Below, one piece after another: positions 38,167-46,278 of a stretch of DNA of 64,000 nucleotides. Source of the DNA: Embleya hyalina (GTDB taxonomy: Bacteria; Actinomycetota; Actinomycetes; Streptomycetales; Streptomycetaceae); assembly GCF_003967355.1 (NCBI RefSeq), contig NZ_BIFH01000013.1, positions 802,651 to 866,650 of the forward strand, in the 5' to 3' direction. Each line of letters begins with the position of its first letter. The first letter of the stretch is position 1. The translations under genes were made by a program, and so were the position numbers. Below the pieces are notes generated by a model, which searched no databases, was not told where the DNA came from, and saw only the letters and a list, made by a program, of their open reading frames with translations.

Positions 38167-38181
38167 CCGAAGACTCTTCGG
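38167..38181. promoter_or_regulatory. Inverted repeat CCGAAG-ACT-CTTCGG before alcohol dehydrogenase (site 2)
   Basis: Perfect 6+6 repeat about 135 bp ahead of the dehydrogenase gene. Its flanks resemble site 1 in front of the Lrp gene. The DNA between here and 38260 is unusually A/T-rich and probably contains the promoter. Confidence 0.5.
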
Positions 38182-38314
38182 ATTGTTTTCGCGCATTTTC
38201 TCGACGAAACGGCATCACGGCCTCGTCCGCGAAGCATGATCCGATCGCCGGACTCGTACCCGGAAGCTAGACTTCCGCCCCACCGTCCCAACATCCCGAC
38301 ATCCTGGAGGAGTC

Positions 38315-39409
38315 ATGTCGCTGTGTGCCCGTGCCGCCGTGCACCGCGGAGGTGCCGCGGTGACCGTCGAGACCGTCGAGGTCGGCGACCCGCGTGCCGG
38401 GGAAGTCCGGGTCCGGGTCCGCGCATCCGGCATCTGTGGATCGGACCGCCATGTCCTGGACGGCGAGTGGCATGTCCCCTCGCCGACGGTGATGGGCCAC
38501 GAGGGTGCCGGTGTCGTCGAAACGGTCGGCCCGGGTGTCACTCACCTGACCCCCGGCGATCACGTCGTCCTGGTCTGGAACCAGGGCTGCGAACGCTGCT
38601 CCGACTGCCTGTCCGGCCGGCCCTGGGCATGTCGCCGGCTGCGTTCCAACGACTGCCTGATGCCGGACGGCACCACCCGGTTGCGTCAGGGCGACTCGGA
38701 GCTGTTCGCCTACATCGCGGTCGGATCGCTCAGCGAATACGTCGTGGTACCGGCCTCGGCGGCGATCAAGGTGCCCGAGGAACTGCCTTTCGAGGTCGGG
38801 GCGCTGATCGGCTGTTCGGTCGCCACCGGCGTCGGCGCCGTCCTGAACAACGCGCGGGTCGGCGCGGGTGACTCGGCCGTGGTGATCGGCTGCGGCGGCG
38901 TCGGGCTCTCGGTCGTGATGGGACTGCGGCTGGCCGGAGCGGAGAAGATCGTCGCCGTGGACGTCTCCGAGGAGAAACTCGAACTCGCCCGCTCACTCGG
39001 CGCGACGCACACCGTCCTCGCCGGCGACGACAGCGTCCGACGCGTCGTCGAACTGACCGGCGGTGGCGCCGACCACTGTTTCGAGGCGATCGGTAATCCC
39101 CGTACGATCGCGCAGGTTCCCTCCTACCTCGCCCCGGCCGGGACCGGCGTCTTCGTCGGTATGCCGCCGGAAGGCACCCGGGTCGGCTTCGACGTCCTGG
39201 ACCTGTGCTACGGCGGCAAGACCCTGATCGCGTCCAACTACGGAGGCTGCGTCCCGGCCCGCGACTTTCCCCGATACGCGGCGCTCTACCTGGCCGGACG
39301 GCTGCCGGTGGACCGTCTCGTCACGGAACGGATCGAACTCGACGAGGTCAACGCCGCCTTCGAGCGCATGCGCGGCGGCGAGGGCGCACGCAACGTCGTT
39401 CTCCTCTGA
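38315..39409 (+). CDS. Zinc-dependent alcohol dehydrogenase (MDR family)
   Basis: A 364-residue class III-like medium-chain dehydrogenase. Catalytic zinc ligands lie in GICGSDRH and GHEGAG (Cys, His-Glu), and structural-zinc cysteines in NQGCERCSDCLSGRPWAC. The nucleotide loop is GCGGVGLSVVMG, followed by an Asp-ending strand (AVDVS), so NAD is preferred. It matches mycothiol/formaldehyde- and aryl-alcohol-type dehydrogenases. GGAGGAG sits just before the ATG. It probably oxidises an alcohol to the aldehyde handled by the aldehyde dehydrogenase in the same locus. Confidence 0.91.
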   Translation: MSLCARAAVHRGGAAVTVETVEVGDPRAGEVRVRVRASGICGSDRHVLDGEWHVPSPTVMGHEGAGVVETVGPGVTHLTPGDHVVLVWNQGCERCSDCLSGRPWACRRLRSNDCLMPDGTTRLRQGDSELFAYIAVGSLSEYVVVPASAAIKVPEELPFEVGALIGCSVATGVGAVLNNARVGAGDSAVVIGCGGVGLSVVMGLRLAGAEKIVAVDVSEEKLELARSLGATHTVLAGDDSVRRVVELTGGGADHCFEAIGNPRTIAQVPSYLAPAGTGVFVGMPPEGTRVGFDVLDLCYGGKTLIASNYGGCVPARDFPRYAALYLAGRLPVDRLVTERIELDEVNAAFERMRGGEGARNVVLL

Positions 39410-39414
39410 GCCTC

Positions 39415-39430
39415 CGTCCGGGTACGGACG
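39415..39430 (+). terminator. Hairpin CGTCCG-GGTA-CGGACG after alcohol dehydrogenase
   Basis: 6-bp perfect stem with a GGTA tetraloop, 5 bp after the stop codon. Short but well placed. Confidence 0.45.
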
Positions 39431-40149
39431 CACGGATCACGAAGTCGCCGTCATCGGGGCGCGGGTGCGTCGTCGTGCCGCGGGGCGGGCAGCCGCACGC
39501 GCACGACGAGCCCGCCGCCCCGGGGCGACGGGCGTCACGCCCGGTACCTCCGGCACCGGGTCGAATACGACGCGGTGTGGGGGAATTCGGCGCCGTCTTC
39601 TACGACTTCATCGGCGGGGACGAGGGCCGGAACACGATGCCGCGCGAACATGCCGTGCTTCGGACCCGCGGGGATGACCATTCCGCCCGGCGAACGTCGG
39701 CGTGTGCACCGTATGCATGCGATACACCTGCCACGCCCGCGCCCCCGCGGATCGCGCGCCGGCGCGATCGTCGCGGCCCGTGTCGAACCGGTGTGCGGCC
39801 GGACCGTGTTGCCGTTGTGCCCCGTCGTCGGTCGTCGACCCGCCCGGTACGTCCACATTGGCTGTGGGGCGCGTTCCTGGGTGATTCGCGCGGGGCGCGT
39901 GCGCTCGTGCGCGGCGTGCGAACGTCCGCGTTCGGCGTGTATTTCCCGCAGCGGGCGGGCGGAACGCTTCCATCGATCCGGCACCCGGAGTGTTCAAACC
40001 AACCCGATGGGTAGCCAAGGTATGTGGTGCTGTTTTCGGCCACATCGAGGTCCTTCACCGAACTCCCCCGCCCGGCCCGCCACATGGCGGTCGGCAAGGG
40101 GAGTGGCATGGACCATACCGCCCATGAGCGACGGAGAACGGAGCGAGGC
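39431..40149. other. Non-coding or decayed region
   Basis: About 700 bp with no sound gene. On the minus strand near 39458-39540 a short frame ends GGGLVVRVRLPAPRHDDAP-stop, which looks like the extreme C-terminus of a sensor histidine kinase and may be a relic. The rest has no consistent coding bias. Confidence 0.35.
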
Positions 40150-40727
40150 ATGCTCGAATCGCCTGCCAACCGGCTGTCCGACACGGGAGATTCCGGCCAC
40201 GCGGTGGTGCGCCGGCTCTCGTGGATGGAGTCGTACGTGAAGACCGGGTTCCACGTCGAGTTCACCGGCCCGAACGGCGCCGGCCCGGACACCCGACGCC
40301 GCGCCCGGGTCGTGGACGTCGAACGGCCCGCCGGTGACAAGCCGGCCGTGGGGTGCGCGCCGACCGGGAACGACATGACGGAGACGGACGTGTGCACCCT
40401 CTTCCCGTGGAACGGGGGCCTGTTCGTCGGTCGCGTGACGTGTGCCTCCCGGGGCCCCGTGACCCGTGGTCGACGCGACCGCGGTCAGGAGCGGGTACGT
40501 GGTCACCCCGACTGGCATCACCGACGAGCGCTGCGTACGCGCGTCGGCGACGGGAAGCACGAGACGCACGCGACCGAGGCCCCGGCGGCCACGCCCGCAA
40601 GGATCAACGCGGCATGTCGCTCGGGGACATGCCGACCGTGGTCGAAGGCCGAAGAGCCCCGAAGGGTGAGGGAGAGGACGCGCCGATCCCCGACGAGACG
40701 TCCCGGTACGTCGGGCGAATCGGGTGA
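40150..40727 (+). pseudogene. Frameshifted gene relic
   Basis: An ATG at 40150 after GGAGCGAGG opens about 100 codons with strong G/C third positions (MLESPANRLSDTGDSGHAVV..., then MESYVKTGFHVEFTGPNGAG). Coding bias then switches frame near 40460 (VDATAVRSGYVVTPTGITDERC) and again near 40600 (MSLGDMPTVVEGRRAPKGEG... ending RYVGRIG at 40727). One ancestral gene with two frameshifts is the simplest reading. The last piece (40614-40727, 37 codons) has its own ATG and AAGGA site and could be a separate peptide. No family recognised. Confidence 0.4.
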
Positions 40728-40755
40728 ATCGGGCGAGTCGGGTGAGTCGGGCGAG
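40711..40755. repeat. Five tandem 9-bp repeats (TCGGGYGAR)
   Basis: Five copies of TCGGGCGAA/TCGGGTGAG-type units in phase. In one frame they encode Ser-Gly-Glu repeats. They overlap the end of the relic described above, and a slippage origin is likely. Confidence 0.8.
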
Positions 40756-41715
40756 CGACAAGAGCGCTGACCGCGCGGGGTCGCACAGGTTCCCGTCATC
40801 GCCACGGCCCCGTCCGGGAGTTCATCACACCGGGCACATCGACGGCCGCGCCCGTCGCCCCGGGTGGCCGCCGTTCCTGCCTCGACCCGCCCACGACGAT
40901 CACGTGCACGACCATTCTCCGAGCGTCCGGACGCCTTTGCGTCCGGGATCGCCGACATCCATCCCGCGTTCGAAGACCGCCGACGGCACAGTCGGCAACA
41001 CCCTTCCGGATCATGATCACCCTCAAGCGCGCACCCCAGGTACCCCCGACCCGCCTCGCGACCGTCAACGGCACGGGCGGGTGGAGGTGTTGCCGGTCGG
41101 AGTGGGCGACGCCTCCCACCGGGGATGGACCGACCGGGGACCGCCCGGGGGAGGACCGCGACAGTGCGGGCGAGCCCGGGCACGCCGCCGAACCGCCCCT
41201 CGAACGCGGCGGCGACGGCCCGAACGACATCGGGATCGAGCCCGGTACACCGCTGCCGCCCGCCGCCGATGCCGACCGCGTCCGTGCCCGCGACTGCGCC
41301 CGTGACCCGGAGCGGGCCCCGGCCGCCGGCCGCGATCCGCGCACCGGCGAGCAACCGGCCGCCCGCGAAGAGGAATCGGATCCGCGCGGCAGGCTCCCCG
41401 CACGCGCGTTCGTCGGCGCGATGCGCACGGCCGGTGCCCTCCCGGCCGGGCCGCTCGGCCACGACACCGCACCCACCCCACGCCTGCGGCGATGCGCCCG
41501 GCTCGGACGCGGCTCGGCCCGCGAGAGCGACGCCCACGACATCCCGGTGAAGACACCCGGCGCACCCGCCCGAGCGGCCGACGCGAGCCCGGACACGACG
41601 TATCGGGCCGAGCCGGCGACCGAGACACACCGGTCGCCCGGCGCGAAGGTGACCGCCGGCAACCCCAGCTTCCACGGCGCTTCCGAATGCCCGCGGCCGG
41701 GCCCGGGGTTCGGTC

Positions 41716-42442
41716 GTGCGCGGCGCGCGCACCACCGCCGTGACCGCCGGGAACCCGCACACCGAGACCGGGATCGCCAACCGCGCCCCCACCCCGTGGC
41801 GGACGGCCCCGGACAGCGGCGAGGCGGGTGCCGACGTCGATACCTCGATCGTGGACGAGGCCGCGGCCTGCTCGGCGGCGAGGCCGTGCGTGCCCGGGCC
41901 GACGCCGACCGGGAACGAGCCCGGGCCACGCGCGAGGAGGCCGAACAGCGCGCGGCCGTGCGCGCCGATCGGCAGCGTCGGGACGAACAGCGGCGACATC
42001 GCCGGCCGCCGACGCCCGCCGGGCGAAACGCGACAGCGAGGCCACGGGAATCACCACAGGAAACGCGATCAGGTATGGCGATACACAAGGCCGAGGCAGC
42101 AGAAAGGGCAACTCCGGCGCCCGAGAAGTCGATCGGGGTTGTCCACGACGAAATTCCCCGTACAGGCCGCCCGTTCGGCCGGGTGCGCCAAGTCCGGCCG
42201 ACGGCGATCGGACCGGGGATCGGGGCATCGTCTCCAGCGAGGAAGGGCCGGGCGACGCCCGGCGCGACGACAGCGCGGGAGACCCCCCGGACGACTGCGA
42301 GGCTCGCCGGCCCGAATGGCGGGCACCGCCCACCGCCCTACTCCACAACCCCCCTCGACAACCGCCGTACCCGCCGCCGCCGCGACCGCCGGAACATCCG
42401 GTGGACCGGACCGGCGACGAGGCCGCCATGCCCGAAAGGTAG
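41716..42442 (+). pseudogene. Frameshifted relic with coiled-coil segment
   Basis: Coding-like pieces lie in different plus-strand frames. ADVDTSIVDEAAA (to about 41867) is followed in another frame by LGGEAVRARADADRERARATREEAEQRA, an Arg/Glu coiled coil as found in plasmid-transfer-type proteins of actinomycetes. From about 42215 IVSSEEGPGDARRDDSAGD... runs in a third frame to a stop at 42442, ending GDEAAMPER. The stop is just before the next gene. An upstream continuation (about 41000-41715) has weaker bias. It is best read as a decayed gene; identity uncertain. Confidence 0.35.
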
Positions 42443-42448
42443 CGTCCC

Positions 42449-42787
42449 GTGCAGGCCTCCAACCCCTTCCCCCCTCTAGGTCTCGGGGCCGGTTCGCTGG
42501 TCGCCGCGCTCGCCGGTGTACCCACGTGGATGGCCGTGGGCTTCCTTGTCCTGGCCGTCCTGTGGATCCTGGCCGCCGCCATCCCGGCCTTCACCGCCTG
42601 GACCAACACGCGGAGTCGCTGCGCGGACCGCCGGCGCCACTTCACCGCGCTGGAGAACGCCGCCGGCTCCCTCAGCCCCCAGGAACGTGCCGCCGCGATC
42701 ACCGAGGCGATCCGGATCCAGGACGCCCCCGAGCCCCCGACACCCGAGCAGCCACCGTCGACGGCGGGCGACCGGACGAACCCCTGA
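42449..42787 (+). CDS. Small membrane protein (112 aa)
   Basis: GTG start with GAAAGG nine bases upstream. One or two hydrophobic segments (GAGSLVAALAGVPTWMAVGFLVLAVLWILAAAIPAF, about residues 12-47) are followed by a charged cytoplasmic tail with SPQERAAAITEAIRIQDAPEPP. It follows the relic by 6 bp, so it was probably its operon partner. Unrecognised family; likely a mobile-element or conflict-module accessory protein by context only. Confidence 0.6.
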   Translation: MQASNPFPPLGLGAGSLVAALAGVPTWMAVGFLVLAVLWILAAAIPAFTAWTNTRSRCADRRRHFTALENAAGSLSPQERAAAITEAIRIQDAPEPPTPEQPPSTAGDRTNP

Positions 42788-42843
42788 AGAAGGCGCCCCG
42801 AGCGGGAAGGCCCGACGCGACGGCCACGGGTCCGTCGATGCGG

Positions 42844-43095
42844 CTACGGCTTCGTTCGGGGCATGTTCGGTTCGCCGTGCCGGACGGCGATGGTCGTGCC
42901 GAAGTCGTGGGCGGTGTTGTTGTGTTCGTAGTGGATCGGTCGCCGATCGATCGGCAGCGCGTCGGCGATCTCGCGGGTGAGTCGGGCGAGTTCCTCGCGA
43001 CCGGCGGAGTCCCGGCGGAGCAGTTCGGTCAGTTCCACGGACCAGAGGGCCGGCAGTGCTCGCCGCACCTCGTCCCGGACCGTCGCGCCACGCAC
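42844..43095 (-). pseudogene. 5'-truncated small conflict-type companion protein
   Basis: Reading leftward, 83 codons (RGATVRDEVRRALPALWSVELTELLRR...) end at 42844. The helical half and the tail HYEHNNTAHDFGTTIAVRHG resemble small actinobacterial proteins encoded beside NTPase or TPR conflict modules, which end in a short beta segment with the same HNN-x-H-x-GT pattern. Those proteins normally have an extra N-terminal helical region that is missing here, and the only start is a GTG at 43095 with no ribosome site. The break point coincides with that of the plus-strand relic that begins next to it. Confidence 0.45.
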
Positions 43096-44477
43096 CAGGG
43101 CGGCGCCGCGAGACCTCCACCGCCGACGATCTGTGGCACGCCGCGCACGGTAGGCCGCTGCTCCTGCTGCGCGCGGCCGGATCATGCTGCCCAGGCCGGG
43201 GACGATCGCCGATCTGCTGCCGCCGCTGCTCGACCGGCTCGACGCGGCGGCGACGAACGCCCTGCGGCTGCCGGCGAGTCTGGGCGACGCCGAGATGGGC
43301 GCCGCGCACATCGGCGCCCTGGTCGGGCTGCCGGATCCGGTCGGTCTGTGTGATCGACTCGCCGAACCGGGTCTGGTCGAGGCCACCGAGCACGGGTATC
43401 GCTGTGCCTCGGACGCCCTGCCGGTGCTGCGCGACCGGCACACCAGGCCCTTCCCCGTCGAGACGCTGTGCGAATACTTCGCCGGTCGGGTCGCGCTGCC
43501 GACCACCGAGCCCGCCGAAGTCGCGTGCCATGGAAGGGCGTTGGAGGTGGTGGCGGAACTGGCCGAGTGGTCCGGTCGCCCGGATCTCGCGGTCCGGCTC
43601 GCGCGGGCCGCGTCGCCGACGCCGGCCCGGTCGTTGCGGTTCGGTGTGTGGGGTCGGATCCTGAGCAGCGGCTCGCTCGCCGCCGAGCACGCGAAGGATA
43701 CGAACGCCACGGCGTACTTCAAGCACGATAAGGCATCCGGGCCCTGCTGACCGGCCGTCGCATCGCCTCGGCGGCGCTGCCGGCGGAAGCAGTGCTCCTG
43801 TGGCGCCGGTTGGGTGATCTCCACGGTGCGCACGCGGCGGCGCAGGCCGGGCAGTGCGTGCCCGCCGCCGAGCAGGTGATCGCCACGCCGGCACCCGCTC
43901 CGGGCGGCGGTACGACGGCCGGCGTGCACTCCACCGGGCCCGGGAGCGTCGCCGGCGCGGGAGTCGGGGCCGGCGCGGGCACCTCGGGCCCGACCGTGCT
44001 GCTCGCGGTGGCCGCCGTCGTGGGGATCGCGGCCGTCGGGGGCGTCGCGTACGTGCAACACGAGCGGTCGTCCCGAAGCGAGCCGTCGTCCCGGACGGGG
44101 AGTACGAGTTCGGTCACGCCGAGCCCGAACGCCGAGACGTCGTCGGGCCTCGCGGGGACGTGGCGGGACGGCCGGGGCGACATCATCCGGGTCTCCGCGT
44201 CCGGCTCCGGCTCCTACGCCTTCACGGTGCAGTCCACGTGCGGCACGGAACTCGTACACGTCACCCGGTCCGGTGACTCGTACACCGGCACCGGACCGCT
44301 CTACGACATGGGCGGCGAGGCATGCCGCAAGGCCGTCGGCCGGGTGGACTTCACCATCACCCTCGCCCCGACGGGAAGACCGCCGTGGCCGTGGTCACGA
44401 TGCCGGACACCCGGGTTCAGGGCAGGTCGGTGGTGTGTTACACGTGCGGGACACACACCTTGAGCCGAGTTTCGTGA
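43096..44477 (+). pseudogene. Truncated, frameshifted NTPase/TPR-like regulator with membrane and extracellular domain
   Basis: A broken large protein. It begins abruptly in TADDLWHAAHGRPLLLLRAAG, shifts frame near 43195 into TIADLLPPLLDRLDAAATNALRL, and continues with a helical repeat region to AKDTNATAYFKHDK. It shifts again near 43735 into IRALLTGRRIASAALPAEAVLLW, then a membrane helix (VLLAVAAVVGIAAVGG) and an extracellular domain GLAGTWRDGRGDIIRV. A third shift near 44371 leads to DGKTAVAVVTMPD... and a stop at 44477. The N-terminal ATPase expected of the family is absent. Each piece has strong coding bias, so this is decay of a real gene, not noise. Confidence 0.6.
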
Positions 44478-44493
44478 CTCCGGAGGAGTCGGC

Positions 44494-44763
44494 ATGACCG
44501 ATGGAGCAGGCGACCGATACTCGATCCGGATCGGCGGCGACGCCTCCGGACCGGTCGTGGCGGGCCACGACATCCACATCGAGACGGCACGATCCGAACC
44601 GTCGGCGGCCCGAGTGGACGAACCTTCGGGCGACACGCAGACGAACACCGCTGAGGACCACGCCACCGTCTACGCGGTGATGGACGGCGAGCAGCACATC
44701 CACCACCATCACCCCCGCGCCCACCCGCACGCGCACGAGGACGGTCCCGAACCGACCGGGTGA
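44494..44763 (+). CDS. Small His-rich protein with IGGDASGPVVAGHDI motif (89 aa)
   Basis: ATG at 44494 with GGAGGAG eight bases upstream, 16 bp after the broken gene. The N-terminal half (DRYSIRIGGDASGPVVAGHDIHIE) has the short beta-hairpin GD-x-x-GPVVAG motif found in small companions of actinobacterial NTPase or effector-associated modules. The C-terminus has TVYAVMDGEQHIHHHHPRAH and could bind metal. It is intact while its neighbour is broken. Molecular role unknown. Confidence 0.72.
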   Translation: MTDGAGDRYSIRIGGDASGPVVAGHDIHIETARSEPSAARVDEPSGDTQTNTAEDHATVYAVMDGEQHIHHHHPRAHPHAHEDGPEPTG

Positions 44764-45020
44764 CCCGTGACGAACGGTCTCGGGTGCGTCCCGGGGGGAA
44801 CGGTCCCGGGTACGTTCCATCACGCCGGCGCGGACCGGCCGCGCCGCCGCGCGGCCGACCCACACCGGTGTGGTGGCGAACGGCCCCGAGGCCGTCGCCG
44901 GCGTCCCGCTCCCCACCACCGACGAACCGGCGCCCCAGCGGGGTCGGTTCGACATTCGGATGCGGGACGCCGGCGCGGTCCGTCGGGGCCGAGCGCCACG
45001 ATTCGTGGCGACGCCCGCGG
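44764..45020. other. Convergent intergenic region with possible short relic
   Basis: From a GTG at 44870 a plus-strand frame (VVANGPEAVAGVPLPTTDEP..., then RGRFDIRMRDAGAV) has good third-position bias for about 45 codons before running into the convergent DUF2637 gene. It may be a relic. No promoter or terminator is obvious. Confidence 0.3.
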
Positions 45021-45767
45021 TTACAGGCGGGTGTTGTGGCGTGGGTCTCGGTTGGTTCGTCGGGGTGGTCGAGTGAGGGTGATCTGGCGGACGAGCTGGT
45101 GCAGGCACGCGGTCATGGCGATGGCCGGCAGGGCGGCGCCGACGATGCCGTGCAGGTTCTTGGGCGCTTCGGTGACGGCGAGTGCCATGGACAGTCCGGC
45201 GAAGGTGATGGCCACGACCCAGGAGTGCGCGGCTCTGTGGTGATGGAGGCTGGAGCGCAGGATGGACAGGCAGGCCACGATCCAGGGGCCGTGGAGGAGG
45301 ATGGGCCACCAGCGGGCCAGGCCGTGTTCGGCGGGGGCGGCGTGGCGTAGCGGTTCCAGGGTGATGATCGCGCCGAGGACGCTGATCGCGGCGACCAGGA
45401 CGACGGTGGCCGCGACCATGGTATGGCTGAGGCGATCGAGTACCCGTATGCCGGTCGCCGGTTGCCGGGCGGGCTTGGGGGTGGCCGGGACGCGGCGACG
45501 GTGGCCGGCGGGCACCCCGATCCCTCGCGCGCGACGTTCGTCGGCGGGGGTCGTGGGAGTACCCGGATCGGATGGTTTCGCGGGCCGGGTGAGGTCCGAC
45601 CCGAGCAGCCACTCCTGCGTCGCGTCGTACGGGGAGAGCGGGTCGAGTGGCGTCCCCGTGTCGAACATCGACCACGAGTCGACCGAGCCGAGGGGTGGGG
45701 GAGCGTCGCCGTGCGGAGTAGGGAGGACGGGTGAGCGGGACAGGTCGTGTCCGGTTCCGTCGTACAT
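45021..45767 (-). CDS. DUF2637 domain membrane protein
   Basis: A 248-residue protein with a 110-residue hydrophilic N-terminus (Pro- and Asp-rich) and then four membrane helices in the DUF2637/SpdB pattern (VLDRLSHTMVAATVVLVAAISVLGAII, PWIVACLSILRSSLHHHRA, VVAITFAGLSMALAVTEAPKN, GIVGAALPAIAMTACLHQLV). DUF2637 proteins are common in actinobacterial plasmids and integrative elements, where some help spread plasmids between hyphae. The ATG at 45767 has GAGTGAGG close upstream; a GTG three codons earlier is possible. It follows a small gene by 64 bp on the same strand. Confidence 0.78.
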   Translation of the reverse strand: MYDGTGHDLSRSPVLPTPHGDAPPPLGSVDSWSMFDTGTPLDPLSPYDATQEWLLGSDLTRPAKPSDPGTPTTPADERRARGIGVPAGHRRRVPATPKPARQPATGIRVLDRLSHTMVAATVVLVAAISVLGAIITLEPLRHAAPAEHGLARWWPILLHGPWIVACLSILRSSLHHHRAAHSWVVAITFAGLSMALAVTEAPKNLHGIVGAALPAIAMTACLHQLVRQITLTRPPRRTNRDPRHNTRL

Positions 45768-45831
45768 GGGCCTCACTCGTTGCTGCGTGCGATGAACTGT
45801 CCGGGGGGATGGTGTCGAGGACGGCGGGCCG

Positions 45832-46167
45832 TCAGGACCGGCGGGTGCCCACGATGTCGTCGAGGCGGCGCGAGAACGCGGCCGCGATCAAGGCCATGGA
45901 AAGGGCGAATTGCTCCATCTCGGCGGAGCAGTGGTGGAGTCGAACACATTCTCCCGCGCGCTTGAGATGAGCATGGGGGGATCGGCTGAGGAAGGTGGCC
46001 GCTCGGGGGGTGAGTATCCACTCCCCCAAACGAAAGGAGTGTCTGTCGATCTTGGTGGGAAAGGGGAGGTCGGTGGATTCGTGAAAGGTCACATTCATCG
46101 AAACGACGAACACCGGCGGGGCGGATGTGCGCCGTAGGAGTGAAATTATGGCCGGCACTTCTGTCAT
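45832..46167 (-). CDS. Hypothetical protein (111 aa)
   Basis: A small soluble protein with more A/T in third positions than its neighbours, hinting at foreign origin. The C-terminal half (AGECVRLHHCSAEMEQFALSMALIAAAFSRRLDDIVG) reads as a Cys/His turn followed by an amphipathic helix. The N-terminal half has strands (PVFVVSMNVTFHES). No family recognised. Same strand and probably same transcript as the DUF2637 gene. A 56-bp palindrome lies 55 bp upstream of its start. Confidence 0.55.
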   Translation of the reverse strand: MTEVPAIISLLRRTSAPPVFVVSMNVTFHESTDLPFPTKIDRHSFRLGEWILTPRAATFLSRSPHAHLKRAGECVRLHHCSAEMEQFALSMALIAAAFSRRLDDIVGTRRS

Positions 46168-46222
46168 TTACGATGATCGCGCGGTGTGCTGTATGCGGTT
46201 ACGCGACGCATTCAAGTAAATC

Positions 46223-46278
46223 GCCCGTGGCGGCGCTCCGAAGACGGAACGTTCCGTCATCGGAGCGCCGCCACGGGC
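46223..46278. repeat. 56-bp near-perfect palindrome
   Basis: Outer arms of 19 bp (46223-46241 and 46260-46278) and a central 16-bp perfect palindrome GACGGAACGTTCCGTC (46243-46258) are separated on each side by one mismatched A. There is no loop, so as DNA it can form a cruciform and as RNA a 27-bp hairpin. It lies upstream of the 111-residue gene and next to the decayed island. Possible roles are a replication or transfer origin element, an element end, or a regulatory hairpin. Confidence 0.85.

Noticed and set aside
35033-38239. 1068-codon open frame on the plus strand
   Set aside because: Spans the NCS1 permease antisense and the Lrp gene in a wrong frame; no domain or sensible composition.
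39755-39790. CRISPR-like repeats
   Set aside because: Short GC palindromes only; no regularly spaced direct repeats anywhere in the window.
40518-41999. 493-codon open frame on the minus strand
   Set aside because: High third-position GC, but the product looks like the antisense of an Arg/Asp/Glu-rich coiled coil; no ribosome site or recognisable fold.
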